A stretch of 64,000 nt of DNA. Source: Burkholderia metallica (GTDB lineage Bacteria > Pseudomonadota > Gammaproteobacteria > Burkholderiales > Burkholderiaceae). The notes beneath the pieces were generated by a model. The model saw nothing but the letters and a program-made list of their open reading frames with translations, made no database searches and was not told where the DNA came from. Positions 45,323 to 54,452 of the stretch are shown in pieces (within the stretch, counting starts at the first letter, position 1; each line of letters begins with the position of its first letter). The stretch spans positions 248,001-312,000 of the forward strand of contig NZ_CADFDB010000007.1 of the NCBI RefSeq assembly GCF_902832845.1, read 5' to 3'. Made by a program: the position numbers and the translations under genes.

Positions 45323-45350
45323 TTGACACGAATAATTGGGGCGCTATAAT
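45323..45350 (+). promoter_or_regulatory. Promoter of tRNA-Leu
   Basis: Perfect -35 TTGACA (45323-45328) and -10 TATAAT (45345-45350) with a 16-bp spacer, 36 bp before the mature tRNA start. This is the strongest sigma-70-type promoter in the window. Confidence 0.92.
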
Positions 45351-45386
45351 TTCGCTTCTTTGCAGCAGGCAGCTACTGCAAAACGT

Positions 45387-45473
45387 GCCCAGGTGGCGGA
45401 ATTGGTAGACGCACTAGGTTCAGGTCCTAGCGGTGGCAACATCGTGGAGGTTCGAGTCCTCTCCTGGGCACCA
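45387..45473 (+). tRNA. tRNA-Leu (CAG)
   Basis: An 87-nt class II tRNA: acceptor GCCCAGG / CCTGGGC, anticodon CAG in CTAGGTTCAGGTCCTAG, long variable arm, T-loop GGTTCGAGTCC, and CCA encoded. The last 21 nt are duplicated 154 bp downstream, together with the terminator. Confidence 0.97.
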
Positions 45474-45482
45474 TCTGTTTTT

Positions 45483-45512
45483 AAAAAGGTCGGCTTCTAG
45501 CCGGCCTTTTTT
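45483..45512 (+). terminator. Terminator of tRNA-Leu (first copy)
   Basis: AAAAAGGTCGGCT ... AGCCGGCCTTTTTT: hairpin GGTCGGC / GCCGGCC with T run, 10 bp after the tRNA. Confidence 0.9.
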
Positions 45513-45565
45513 CATTTCCGGCCCAGGAAGCAAAGCGCCTGCGCGCTTTGCGCGAGGACTCGAAA

Positions 45566-45587
45566 GGCAGCGCTTGCAAGCGCTGCC
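45566..45587. repeat. Perfect 22-bp palindrome between the tRNA-Leu tail copies
   Basis: GGCAGCGCTTG followed directly by its reverse complement CAAGCGCTGCC. It sits in the middle of the 84-bp spacer between the repeats; a recombinase core site or a structured RNA remnant are both possible. Confidence 0.75.
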
Positions 45588-45637
45588 GGGGTCGCGCACG
45601 TGTGACCGAGTCCTCTCCTGGGCACCACTTGATTTAT

Positions 45638-45667
45638 AAAAAGGTCGGCTTCTAGCCGGCCTTTTTT
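45638..45667 (+). terminator. Second copy of the tRNA-Leu terminator
   Basis: Identical hairpin and flanks to the terminator at 45483-45512, following the duplicated tRNA tail. No complete gene precedes it. Confidence 0.85.
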
Positions 45668-45677
45668 CATTTCCGGC

Positions 45678-45906
45678 TCCGGAAATACCTCCTCTTCGCA
45701 AGCGAATCAATCACCTCGGCGCAAGCCGGCACAGCATGCCCCGAATCCTGCGACGCCCCATTGCCGCAGGTTCGCACCACACTTGCATAACCTCGCCCTG
45801 ACGCTCCGTTCCGGTCTCCGCGATCCATCCCCGATTCACCATCCCCGCACTCCCATCGCCTCCAAAACCGGGATTTCCCTAGGCTGACATATCCGCGCTC
45901 ACGCGG
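45678..45906. other. Intergenic region upstream of the sugar regulon
   Basis: About 230 bp between the tRNA-Leu tail repeat and the ROK regulator operator. No gene or repeat recognised. Confidence 0.5.
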
Positions 45907-45933
45907 TTAAATAAATCAACGTGATTTATTTAA
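45907..45933. promoter_or_regulatory. Perfect 27-bp operator-like palindrome before the ROK regulator gene
   Basis: TTAAATAAATCA (45907-45918), ACG, TGATTTATTTAA (45922-45933). It lies 36 bp before the regulator ATG. AT-rich 12-bp arms are typical for ROK (NagC/Mlc/XylR) repressors, so autoregulation of the whole transport operon is likely. Confidence 0.88.
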
Positions 45934-45969
45934 TGCGTCGCCCAGCGATGCGACATGGAAGGAGACGCC

Positions 45970-47217
45970 ATGAGAAGCCCGCACTTCGGCCAGGGCAGCA
46001 ATTCGGCCAACGTGCGCCGTTACAACGAGCGCCTGCTGCTGAAGACGCTGCGCCGTGCAGGCAGCGCGTCGAAGGCCGACCTCGCCCGCCTCGCGAACAT
46101 GACGGGCACGGCGGTCGGCAGCATCATCGCGTCGCTCGCCGACGCGAAGCTGATCGAATTCGCGGGCCGCACCGAAGGCCAGCGCGGCCAGCCGGCTTCG
46201 TTGATTCGCCTCGACCCGCGCGGCGCGTTCGGCATCGGCGTCCATCTCGACCGGATGCGCATCGAGACGGCGCTCGTCAATTTCGCGGGCGACGTGCTCG
46301 GCCGTCGCTCGCACGACACGTTGCTGCCTGCGCCTGCCGACGTGCTCGAGATCGTCCGTCGCGACATCGACGCGATGCAGGCACTCCTCCCCGACCACGA
46401 CCGCGCCCGCCTGACCGGCATCGGCGTCGCTCAGCCTTACAACCTCGGCGCGTGGATGCGCGAACTCGGCCTTGCCCCCGACACGTTCCGCGCGTGGGAA
46501 GACGTCGACTTCGCGAGCGACCTCGGTCGCACGCTGTCGCTGCCCGTCTTCGGCGAAAACGACGGCAACGCGGCCGCGATCGCCGAACTGTTCTACGGGT
46601 ACGGCCGGCAGTGCGACGACTTCGTCTACCTGTTCATCGGCCCGGCGATCGGCGGCGGCATCGCGATCGACGGCGACTGCCTGCGCGGCGTGACCGGCAA
46701 TGCCGGCGACATCGCGGTGATTCCGGTGCCGCCGAGCCGGCTGGCGTCCGCGCCGCCACCGCGCGGCCCGTGGGACATCCTGCTCGCACGCGCCTCGCTG
46801 CATGCGCTCGTGCGCCACCTGCGCCATCACGGCGAGACGGTCGAGAACCGTGCCGATCTCGAAGCCTGCATCGCGCGCGGCCTGCCGGCCGTCGACGAAT
46901 GGATCGACGATTGCGTCGACGCGCTGGCGCCGGCATTGCGTGCGGTGCTGTGCGTGGTCGATACGCCGGTAGTCGTGCTCGACGCCGACACCGACGCGGG
47001 CCTGCTCGACGCGGTCACGACCCGCCTGCGCGCGGCGCTCGCAGCCACCGCGCCCGAGGCGCGCGGCACGCCGGTGCTCGTGCGCGGCACGTTCGGCGCC
47101 GACGCCGGCGCGATCGGCGCCGCCACGCTGCCGATGTATTTCAACTTCTCCCCGCGGGCCGGCATCCTCAAGGGCGCCCGCACCGATTTGCAGGAGGTCC
47201 ACCATGTCGCGTTCTGA
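45970..47217 (+). CDS. ROK-family transcriptional repressor of a sugar ABC transporter operon
   Basis: This 415-residue protein has an N-terminal winged HTH (about 15-80; [31 protein letters not shown]) and a C-terminal ROK sugar-kinase-like domain with [14 protein letters not shown] and [14 protein letters not shown]. The zinc motif CxCGxxGC of NagC/Mlc and of ROK kinases is absent; after the [12 protein letters not shown] stretch the sequence continues without cysteines. The start at 45970 follows GGAAGGAGACGCC. A 27-bp palindrome lies just upstream. It overlaps the ABC ATPase gene by 14 bp, so they are co-translated. Confidence 0.92.
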   Translation: MRSPHFGQGSNSANVRRYNERLLLKTLRRAGSASKADLARLANMTGTAVGSIIASLADAKLIEFAGRTEGQRGQPASLIRLDPRGAFGIGVHLDRMRIETALVNFAGDVLGRRSHDTLLPAPADVLEIVRRDIDAMQALLPDHDRARLTGIGVAQPYNLGAWMRELGLAPDTFRAWEDVDFASDLGRTLSLPVFGENDGNAAAIAELFYGYGRQCDDFVYLFIGPAIGGGIAIDGDCLRGVTGNAGDIAVIPVPPSRLASAPPPRGPWDILLARASLHALVRHLRHHGETVENRADLEACIARGLPAVDEWIDDCVDALAPALRAVLCVVDTPVVVLDADTDAGLLDAVTTRLRAALAATAPEARGTPVLVRGTFGADAGAIGAATLPMYFNFSPRAGILKGARTDLQEVHHVAF

Positions 47218-48757
47218 GTCGCCCCGCCCGCTGCTCGAGATGCGCGGGATCAGCAAGACGTTCCCGGCCGTGCGCGCGCTCGACAACGTCAGCCTGACCG
47301 TTTATCCGGGCGAGATCCACTCCCTGATGGGCGAGAACGGCGCGGGCAAGTCGACGCTGATGAAGATCCTGTCGGGCGCATACCGCGCCGACGCCGGCGG
47401 CGAGATCCTGATCGACGGCCAGCGCATCGACGTCGACGGCCCGCTCGCCGCGCGCGATGCCGGCGTCGCGGTGATCTACCAGGAGCTGTGCCTGTCGCCG
47501 AACCTGAGCGTCGCGGAAAACATCTACATCGGCCGCGAACTGCGGCGCGGCAACCGGCGCTGGGGCACGATCGACCGCGCGGCGATGGCGCGCGGCTGCG
47601 AGGACGTGCTCGCGCGGCTGGGCGCGTCGTTCGGGCCCGACACGCTCGTCGGCACGCTGTCGATCGCGGAACAACAGCTCGTCGAGATCGCGCGCGCCGT
47701 ACACACCCGCGCACGCATCCTCGTGATGGACGAGCCGACCACGCCGCTGTCGTCGCGCGAAACCGAGCACCTGTTCCGCCTGATCCGCCAGTTGCGCGAG
47801 GAAGGTCTCGCGATCATCTATATCAGCCACCGGATGGCGGAAATCTACGAACTGTCCGATCGCGTGTCGGTGCTGCGCGACGGCGCGTACGTCGGCACGC
47901 TCGAACGCGCGTCGCTGTCGGCCGAGCGGCTCGTCGCGATGATGGTCGGCCGCGACATCTCCGGCTTCTACAAGAAGGAACACGCACCGTACGATCCCGG
48001 CCACCTGCTGCTGTCGGTGCGTGACGTCGCCGACGGCGCGCGCGTGCGCGGCTGCAGCCTCGACCTGCACGCGGGCGAAGTGCTCGGCATCGCAGGGCTC
48101 GTCGGCGCAGGCCGCACCGAACTCGCACGGCTGATCTTCGGCGCGGAGCCGCGCGTGCGCGGCGACGTGAAGGTGGGCGACCGCACGTTCGGCGCGCACT
48201 CGCCGCGAGACGCGATCGACGCCGGCCTCGTCTACCTGACCGAAGACCGCAAGCGCCAGGGCCTGTTCCTCGACATGAGCGTGCGCGACAACATCAACAT
48301 CTCGGTCTGCAGCCGCGATGCACGGCTCGGCGCGCTCGACCTCGCGCGCGGCGCCGAACGCGCGCGCGACGCGATCACGTCGCTGTCGATCCGCGTTCCG
48401 CACGCGAACGTCAACGTCGGCGCGCTGTCCGGCGGCAACCAGCAGAAAGTGCTGCTGTCGCGGCTGCTCGAGACGAAACCGCGCGTGCTGATCCTCGACG
48501 AGCCGACGCGCGGCGTCGACATCGGCGCGAAATCCGAAATCTACCGGATCATCAACGAGCTGGCCCGTGCCGGCGTCGGTGTGATCGTGATCTCGAGCGA
48601 ACTGCCGGAGATCATCGGCGTGGCCGATCGCGTGCTCGTGATGCGCGAAGGCGAAATCGCCGGAGAACTCGGCGGCTACACGCAGACGCCCATCACGCAG
48701 GAAGCCATCATTGCGCTCGCGACCGGCTCGCAGGCCGAACTCGCCGACGCGCACTGA
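47204..48757 (+). CDS. frcA: Sugar ABC transporter ATP-binding protein (FrcA/RbsA-type)
   Basis: This 517-residue double ATPase of monosaccharide importers has a first cassette with Walker [10 protein letters not shown] (43-51) and Walker B ILVMDEP, and a second, degenerate cassette: its P-loop region is [19 protein letters not shown], followed by [16 protein letters not shown] and [16 protein letters not shown]. It closely resembles the fructose transporter FrcA of Sinorhizobium. The gene starts inside the regulator gene (14-bp overlap), and the permease follows after 37 bp. Confidence 0.93.
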   Translation: MSRSESPRPLLEMRGISKTFPAVRALDNVSLTVYPGEIHSLMGENGAGKSTLMKILSGAYRADAGGEILIDGQRIDVDGPLAARDAGVAVIYQELCLSPNLSVAENIYIGRELRRGNRRWGTIDRAAMARGCEDVLARLGASFGPDTLVGTLSIAEQQLVEIARAVHTRARILVMDEPTTPLSSRETEHLFRLIRQLREEGLAIIYISHRMAEIYELSDRVSVLRDGAYVGTLERASLSAERLVAMMVGRDISGFYKKEHAPYDPGHLLLSVRDVADGARVRGCSLDLHAGEVLGIAGLVGAGRTELARLIFGAEPRVRGDVKVGDRTFGAHSPRDAIDAGLVYLTEDRKRQGLFLDMSVRDNINISVCSRDARLGALDLARGAERARDAITSLSIRVPHANVNVGALSGGNQQKVLLSRLLETKPRVLILDEPTRGVDIGAKSEIYRIINELARAGVGVIVISSELPEIIGVADRVLVMREGEIAGELGGYTQTPITQEAIIALATGSQAELADAH

Positions 48758-48794
48758 GCCCTTTTCATTTCTTTTTTACTTTCAGGTTACCGAA

Positions 48795-49832
48795 ATGATC
48801 AACCCGACCAAGCAGCGGAACCTCGCTTCCGCGACGGCCCATCCGGTCGCCAACCGTACGCCCCTGATGCGCGGCGCCGATCATCGCGCCCGCATGCAGT
48901 CGCTGATCCGCACCGCCGGCATGCTGCCGGTGCTGCTGGTGCTGTGCATCGGCTTCGGCTTCCTGACCGACGGCTTCTTCACGCTGCAGAACCTGTCGAT
49001 CGTCACGCAGCAGGCGTCGATCAACATCGTGCTCGCCGCCGGCATGACCTTCGTGATCCTGACGGGCGGCATCGACCTGTCGGTCGGCTCGGTGCTCGCC
49101 GCCGCGGCCGTCGCGGCGCTGCTCGCGTCGACGATCCCCGGCTGGGGCTGGCTCGGCGTGCCGTTCGCGCTCGCCGTCGGCCTCGTGTTCGGCGCGATCA
49201 ACGGCGGCCTGATCTCGTTCCTGCGCCTGCCGCCGTTCATCGTTACGCTCGGCGCGATGACGGCCGTGCGCGGCGTCGCCCGCCTGATCGGCAACGACAC
49301 GACCGTGTTCAACCCGCAGCTGCCGTTCGCGTTCATCGGCAACGGCTCGATCCTCGGCGTGCCATGGCTCGTCGTGATCGCGTGTGCGGTGATCGCGATC
49401 TCGTGGTTCATCCTGCGCCGCACGGTGCTCGGGATGCGTATCTATTCGGTCGGCGGCAATCCGGAAGCCGCGCGCCTGTCGGGCATCAACGTGCGGGCGA
49501 TCCAGATGTTCGTGTATGCGGCGTCGGGCCTGCTCGCGGGCCTCGGCGCGGTGATGTCGGCCGCGCGGCTCTATGCGGCCAACGGCCTGCAGCTCGGCCA
49601 GTCGTACGAGCTCGATGCGATCGCCGCGGTGATCCTCGGCGGCACGAGCTTCGTCGGCGGCGTCGGTTCGATCGTCGGCACGCTGATCGGCGCGCTGATC
49701 ATCGCGGTGCTGACCAACGGCCTCGTGCTGCTCGGCGTGTCCGACATCTGGCAGTACATCATCAAGGGGCTCGTGATCATCGGCGCGGTCGCGCTCGACC
49801 GCTATCGCCAGCGCGACTCGGCCCGTACCTGA
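48795..49832 (+). CDS. frcC: Sugar ABC transporter permease (FrcC/RbsC-type)
   Basis: This 345-residue inner-membrane permease has eight or more helices; an ordered set of conserved RbsC/FrcC blocks is visible: FFTLQNLSIVTQQASINIVLA, TFVILTGGIDLSVGSVLA, FLRLPPFIVTLGAM, YSVGGNPEAARLSGINV, GLQLGQSYELDAIAAVILGG. The start at 48795 (MINPTKQRNLAS) follows TTCAGG; it adds a cytoplasmic N-tail. A hairpin between its stop and the binding-protein gene may stabilise the latter's mRNA. Confidence 0.93.
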   Translation: MINPTKQRNLASATAHPVANRTPLMRGADHRARMQSLIRTAGMLPVLLVLCIGFGFLTDGFFTLQNLSIVTQQASINIVLAAGMTFVILTGGIDLSVGSVLAAAAVAALLASTIPGWGWLGVPFALAVGLVFGAINGGLISFLRLPPFIVTLGAMTAVRGVARLIGNDTTVFNPQLPFAFIGNGSILGVPWLVVIACAVIAISWFILRRTVLGMRIYSVGGNPEAARLSGINVRAIQMFVYAASGLLAGLGAVMSAARLYAANGLQLGQSYELDAIAAVILGGTSFVGGVGSIVGTLIGALIIAVLTNGLVLLGVSDIWQYIIKGLVIIGAVALDRYRQRDSART

Positions 49833-49859
49833 TACCCGTCCCTCACCGTTCAACCATCG

Positions 49860-49885
49860 GGGCGCAGGCAGGTCCTCCTGCGCCC
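49860..49885 (+). repeat. Intercistronic hairpin before the binding-protein gene
   Basis: GGGCGCAGG (49860-49868) / CCTGCGCCC (49877-49885), 8-nt loop, no T tract. Likely an mRNA-stabilising element allowing excess of the binding protein. Confidence 0.6.
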
Positions 49886-49918
49886 GTTCGCCAACAGACC
49901 TCACGGAGACACAACGAC

Positions 49919-50863
49919 ATGTTCAAGCACACCGCCGCCCTGACCGCCGTCGCCTGCGCACTCGCCTTCGGCGCAGCCGCCGCCCACGCAGCCGACAAGC
50001 CGCTGAAATCGATCGGCGTCACGGTCGGGTCGCTCGGCAATCCGTATTTCGTCACGATCGTGAAAGGCGCCGAAGCGCGCGCGAAACAGCTCAACCCGAA
50101 CGCGAAGGTCACGGCCGTGTCGGCCGACTACGACCTGAACAAGCAGTTCACGCAGATCGACAACTTCATCTCCGCGCACGTCGACATGATCCTGCTCAAC
50201 GCCACCGACCCGAAGGCGATCGAGCCGGCGGTGAAGAAGGCGCAGGCGGCCGGCATCACGGTCGTCGCGGTCGACGTCGCGGCGGCCGGTGCGAACGCGA
50301 CCGTGCAGACCAACAACGTGAAGGCCGGCGAGTTGGCATGCGACTACATCGTGAAGAAACTCAACGGCAAGGGTAATGTGATCATCGAGAACGGTCCGCA
50401 GGTGTCGGCCGTGATCGATCGCGTCAACGGCTGCAAGTCCGTGCTCGCGAAGAACGCGGGCATCAAGCTGCTGTCGAGCGACCAGGACGGCAAAGGCTCG
50501 CGCGAAGGCGGGATGAATGCGATGCAGGGCTACCTGACGCGCTTTCCGAAGCTCGATGCGGTGTTCACGATCAACGACCCGCAGGCGATCGGCAGCGATC
50601 TCGCCGCGAAACAGCTGAACCGTCCGGGCATCGTGATCACGTCGGTCGACGGTGCGCCCGACATCGAGGTCGCGCTCAAGTCCAACACGCTCGTGCAGGC
50701 GTCATCGAGCCAGGACCCGTGGGCGATGGCGCAGCAGGCTGTCAACGTCGGCTACGGGATCATGAACGGCCAGAAGCCGGCCAACCCGATGATTCTGATC
50801 GAACCGGCACTCATCACGCGTGACAACGTGAAGACCTACAAGGGCTGGAGCACGCCGCGCTGA
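49919..50863 (+). CDS. frcB: Sugar ABC transporter substrate-binding protein (FrcB/RbsB-type)
   Basis: This 314-residue periplasmic protein has a signal peptide (cleavage near AHAAD). The mature part is of the periplasmic-binding protein I type: SIGVTVGSLGNPYFVTIVKG, DNFISAHVDMILLNATDPKA, VDVAAAGANATVQTNNVKAG, and VFTINDPQAIGSDLAAKQ. Similar proteins bind fructose, ribose or another furanose; the fructokinase-like gene downstream favours fructose. A good Shine-Dalgarno (ACGGAGAC) precedes the ATG at 49919. Confidence 0.93.
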   Translation: MFKHTAALTAVACALAFGAAAAHAADKPLKSIGVTVGSLGNPYFVTIVKGAEARAKQLNPNAKVTAVSADYDLNKQFTQIDNFISAHVDMILLNATDPKAIEPAVKKAQAAGITVVAVDVAAAGANATVQTNNVKAGELACDYIVKKLNGKGNVIIENGPQVSAVIDRVNGCKSVLAKNAGIKLLSSDQDGKGSREGGMNAMQGYLTRFPKLDAVFTINDPQAIGSDLAAKQLNRPGIVITSVDGAPDIEVALKSNTLVQASSSQDPWAMAQQAVNVGYGIMNGQKPANPMILIEPALITRDNVKTYKGWSTPR

Positions 50864-50994
50864 GCGCGCCGCCCGTCCCGGCGCACACCGGGCAGTGCCG
50901 GGCCGCGTCGCCGCATGCGACGGCCCGCGCCGCCCGCCTTTTCCGGATCAACCGCAGCAAGGCCGCGCACAACCCCGCGGCACAGGGTTCAGAC

Positions 50995-51930
50995 ATGACG
51001 ACGACGTTCCCCCGCCTGATCGTATTCGGCGAAGCACTGACTGATTTCATCCGCGACGACGCGCATCACTGGCACAGCGTCGCCGGCGGCTCATGCTGGA
51101 ACGTTGCGCGCGTCGGTGCGCGACTCGGCGTGCCGACGGCCTTCGCCGGCACGGTCAGCCGCGACACCTTCGGCGACGAGCTGATGCGCAAGAGCGCCGA
51201 CGCGGGGCTCGACCTGCGCTTCATCCGGCAGGTCGATCGCGCGCCGCTGCTCGCGATGGTCGTGTCGAAACAGCCGCCGCACTATTTCTTCATCGGCGAA
51301 AACAGCGCCGATCTCGCGTTCGATCCGGCGGACCTGCCCGACGGCGCGCTCGACGCGGCCGAGATCGTGCACGTCGGCTCGCTCGGCGTCGTGCGCGAGC
51401 CGCTCGCGGGCCGCCTGATCGAAGTGGCGCAAGCCGCGCGGGCAGCCGGCAAGCGGATCTCGTTCGACCCGAACTTCCGCGCGCCGATGGCCGCGCCGTC
51501 GTATCGCGACACGCTGCGCCGGCTGGCCGGGCTCGCCGACTGGATCAAGGTATCCGACGAAGATCTGCGCGGGCTGTTTCCCGAACTCGACGAAGCCGCC
51601 GCGCTCGCGCAACTGCGCACGTGGGCGCCCGACGCGACGATGCTCGTCACGCGCGGCGCAGCCGGCATGCAGCTCCTGCACCGCGACACCGTGCTATTCC
51701 AGCCCGCGTTCCCGACGGACGTGGCCGACACCGTCGGCTGCGGCGATGCGAGCATCGGCGGCTGGCTCGCGAGCCAGCTTGCGCGTCCCGGCGCGTCGGC
51801 CGACGAACATCTGCGCTACGCAGCCGCGTGCGCGGCGGTCGCCTGCGCGCATGCGGGCGCGTATGCGCCGACGGCGGCCGAAGTGGCCGGCATGATCGCG
51901 CGCTCGACCGACACCGCGGTCGCGCAGTAG
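50995..51930 (+). CDS. frcK: PfkB-family sugar kinase, probable fructokinase
   Basis: This 311-residue kinase has the N-terminal FGEALTDFIRDDAHHWHSVAGGSCWNVARVGARLG, with the GG dipeptide of the family's hinge, and the PfkB signature at the end, DTVGCGDASIGGWLAS, in which Asp is the catalytic base and GCGD forms the anion hole (usually GAGD). It is 131 bp downstream of the binding protein in the same direction. By operon context it phosphorylates the imported sugar, probably fructose, but substrate has not been shown. The gene ends the operon. Confidence 0.92.
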   Translation: MTTTFPRLIVFGEALTDFIRDDAHHWHSVAGGSCWNVARVGARLGVPTAFAGTVSRDTFGDELMRKSADAGLDLRFIRQVDRAPLLAMVVSKQPPHYFFIGENSADLAFDPADLPDGALDAAEIVHVGSLGVVREPLAGRLIEVAQAARAAGKRISFDPNFRAPMAAPSYRDTLRRLAGLADWIKVSDEDLRGLFPELDEAAALAQLRTWAPDATMLVTRGAAGMQLLHRDTVLFQPAFPTDVADTVGCGDASIGGWLASQLARPGASADEHLRYAAACAAVACAHAGAYAPTAAEVAGMIARSTDTAVAQ

Positions 51931-51952
51931 CGCGCGCCGGCGCGCCGCCGCG

Positions 51953-53683
51953 TCATGCGGCGGTCGCGGCGGCGCTGCCGTCCGGCGGCATCCCGGCCTG
52001 CAGCAGTTGCAGGCTCTCGTCGACGCTCAGTTCGGACATCGCATCGTCGGGCAGCGTATCGTCCGCCGCGCGACGCAACGCATGCAGCGCGTGCACCTTG
52101 AGCCGCACGATCGCGAGCCGCAACCCGCGCGCCGTGCATTCGGCCGCGAACGTGCGCAACGATTCGATCGTCGTGCTGTCGACGTCCGGCGTTTCCTCGA
52201 GGCTCAGCATCACGGTATGCGTGCCCGGCGCGGCCTTCATCAGCGCCCGCACGCGGTTCAGCATCCGGTCGGCATTCGCGAAGAACAGCTGCGCCTCCGG
52301 CCGCACGATCAGCACGCCCGGCACCGGCTTCGCATCGGCGTGGCTCGCCACGTCGACGAAGTCGTGACTGTCGCGCAGCCGGCCGAGCACGCTGACGTTC
52401 GGCTCGGACAGCTTGCGCAGCGTCAGCAGCAGGCTCACGCCGATCGCCGCGAGCAATCCGTGCAGCACGCCGAGCACGAGCACCGCGAGCAGCGCGGCGA
52501 TCACGACGAGCCGGTCGCGACGCCAGGCCCAGTACGGCCGGAATACCGACGGATGCAGCGAATGACTGACCGCGAAGATCACGATCGCCGCGAGCACCGG
52601 CTCCGGTATGCGCGCAAGCTGCGGCAGCAGCAGCCAGACGATCAGCGCGACCACGCCCGCCGCCCACAGGCCGGCAAAACGCGACTGCGCACCGGCCGCT
52701 TCGTTCGCCGAGGTCGCCGAGTAGCCGGCGCCGACCGGCATCCCGTGCAGCAGGCCCGATACGAGGTTCGCGCAGCCGAGCGCGACGAGGTCGCGGTTCG
52801 GCGACACGCTGTCGCCATGCTTGAGCGCGAAGTTGCGGATCGATCCGTACGACTCTGCGTACAGGATCAGCATCAGCGCGAACGCCAGTTCGACAGTCTG
52901 CATCCACGCGTTGCGGTCGAGGCTCGGCAGGCCGAACGCGATATGCGAGAAATCGATATGGCCGACGATCGCGATCCCGTATCGCTGCCAGTCGATCGCA
53001 TAGCCGGCCGCGATCGACAGCACGATCACGACGAGCGTCGCGGGCACGCGCGCGCTTCGCCCGAGCGCGAACAGCAGCGCCAGTGCGATCGCACCGAGCA
53101 CGACGCTCGCGAGATCCGCATGCGGCGCGCCGGCGATCAGGTCGAGCGCGACGTGCGGCGCATCGCTGTGATGCACGGAAATCGCGAGAATCTTCGGCAA
53201 CTGCTTGATGACGATCGTCAGTGCGAGGCCGAACGTGAAGCCGCGCAGCACCGGCCGCGCGACGAAATCCGACATGCCGCCGAGCCGCGCGGCGCCTGCC
53301 AGGATGAACAGCACGCCCGTCATCGCGACGAGCGCCGCCGCAAGCGCGAGTTGCGCGGCGAGCGCCATCCCCGACTCCGCGAGCACGGTCGCCGCGAGCA
53401 CGGCGGCCGACGACGACGTCGACGACACGATCGCGAAACGGCTGCTGCCGGTGAGCGCATAGACGACGAGCCCCGACAGCAACGCGATGAGACCGGCCTG
53501 CGGCGGCAAGTTGGCCAGCCCCGCATAGGCGACCGCCTCGGGGATCAGCAGGCCCGCGATCGACAGGCCGGCCAGCGCATCGAGACCGATGCGCCGCGTG
53601 GGCGGCGGCGGGGCCGCGTCGTGCACGGCGAAATGGTCGGCATGCTGGGGGCCGGCATCGGGGCGGACCGGGGCGGTCGTCAT
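51953..53683 (-). CDS. SulP/SLC26-family anion transporter with STAS domain
   Basis: This 576-residue membrane protein has about 12-14 helices; the signature block GLDALAGLSIAGLLIPEAVAYAGLANLPP is at the start, and the later GLLHGMPVGAGYSATSANEAAGA corresponds to the family's conserved segment. A cytoplasmic STAS domain follows at about 440-550 (LILSLEETPDVDSTTIESLRTF includes its phosphorylatable-Ser/Thr region). Homologues import sulfate, bicarbonate or other anions by H+ or Na+ symport. The start lies 6 bp after the stop of a ParB/Srx-like gene, so they are co-translated. Confidence 0.92.
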   Translation of the reverse strand: MTTAPVRPDAGPQHADHFAVHDAAPPPPTRRIGLDALAGLSIAGLLIPEAVAYAGLANLPPQAGLIALLSGLVVYALTGSSRFAIVSSTSSSAAVLAATVLAESGMALAAQLALAAALVAMTGVLFILAGAARLGGMSDFVARPVLRGFTFGLALTIVIKQLPKILAISVHHSDAPHVALDLIAGAPHADLASVVLGAIALALLFALGRSARVPATLVVIVLSIAAGYAIDWQRYGIAIVGHIDFSHIAFGLPSLDRNAWMQTVELAFALMLILYAESYGSIRNFALKHGDSVSPNRDLVALGCANLVSGLLHGMPVGAGYSATSANEAAGAQSRFAGLWAAGVVALIVWLLLPQLARIPEPVLAAIVIFAVSHSLHPSVFRPYWAWRRDRLVVIAALLAVLVLGVLHGLLAAIGVSLLLTLRKLSEPNVSVLGRLRDSHDFVDVASHADAKPVPGVLIVRPEAQLFFANADRMLNRVRALMKAAPGTHTVMLSLEETPDVDSTTIESLRTFAAECTARGLRLAIVRLKVHALHALRRAADDTLPDDAMSELSVDESLQLLQAGMPPDGSAAATAA

Positions 53684-53689
53684 GCGGAA

Positions 53690-54316
53690 TCAGGGCTTGG
53701 CGGCGATGACGCCCGACCAGCCGGGCAGATAGCGTGCATCCTGGTCGTGCGCGCGATGCAGCGCGATATCGAGCGCCTTCGCGAAGTTCTTGCGGATCTG
53801 GTCCAGCGACACGTGCTGGCGCAGGTAGTCGGCCCACAGGAATTCGCTGAACGGCGTCGCGTCCTTCGCATAGCCGCCCGCCGTGCGCAGCTCGCCGGCG
53901 AGGCTGCGGTACGGATCGTCGACGAGGCCCGTGAGCGCCTTCGGCAGATTCGCGTAGTCGCGGCGCGTGCCGTCCGCGCCGAACGGATGCACCCACTGGT
54001 TGTGTTCCATCATCCGCCAGAAGATCGTGTCGTCGAGCCACGACAGGTCCTTCAGCAGCATCGCGTTCACGCGCAACTCACCTTCCTCGATCAGCGCGAG
54101 GCCGAGATGGTGGTGATCGGTGATGTAGTGCAGCCCGTCCGGGCCGAGTACCGCCGGGAACCAGTGCGATTCGATCGCGGCCTTGCGCGCGCGCTTGCCG
54201 AGCGTTTTCCAGTGCTTGCGCTTCGCCTTGACTTCGCGATAGCCGACCGTCATCTGCGTGGGACGCAGTTCTTCGAGCTTGACGGGAATCAGGTGAACAT
54301 CGTTGCCCAGTGCCAT
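53690..54316 (-). CDS. ParB/sulfiredoxin-fold protein
   Basis: This 208-residue protein belongs to the ParB/Srx superfamily, branch ParBc_2: the family's core starts at VHLIPVKLEELRPTQMTVGYREV, and the conserved HYITDHHHLGLALIEEG is equivalent to the nucleotide-binding region. The remainder is helical and may contain a conserved substrate pocket, with several Trp/Phe (LSWLDDTIFWRMMEHNQW). No HTH DNA-binding module is visible, so it is not a partition protein. It precedes a SulP transporter gene by 6 bp. Function unknown. Confidence 0.85.
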   Translation of the reverse strand: MALGNDVHLIPVKLEELRPTQMTVGYREVKAKRKHWKTLGKRARKAAIESHWFPAVLGPDGLHYITDHHHLGLALIEEGELRVNAMLLKDLSWLDDTIFWRMMEHNQWVHPFGADGTRRDYANLPKALTGLVDDPYRSLAGELRTAGGYAKDATPFSEFLWADYLRQHVSLDQIRKNFAKALDIALHRAHDQDARYLPGWSGVIAAKP

Positions 54317-54452
54317 GGTGGTATCCCATGTTGCGAAATTCCGGCAACGATACTCCTGATCGCAGGAGACGTTAATACGTCATGACCTCGATACGCGGCC
54401 GCTTGACGATCTCTGACAACCGCCCGACTGCTCCCGCACGAACGACGCCGCG

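Larger units (their letters stand above)
45453..45677. repeat. Duplicated tRNA-Leu 3' end plus terminator
   Basis: The last 21 nt of tRNA-Leu, CGAGTCCTCTCCTGGGCACCA, occur at 45453-45473 and again at 45607-45627. A following 40-bp stretch containing the terminator occurs at 45483-45522 and 45638-45677, exactly repeated. The 84 bp between the two 70-bp units have no tRNA. This resembles an integration-site duplication or the remains of a second tRNA gene. Confidence 0.9.

Noticed and set aside
52007-54385. A 792-codon plus-strand frame opposite the SulP and ParB/Srx genes
   Set aside because: Shadow frame; the minus strand has clear family motifs and the coupled gene starts.
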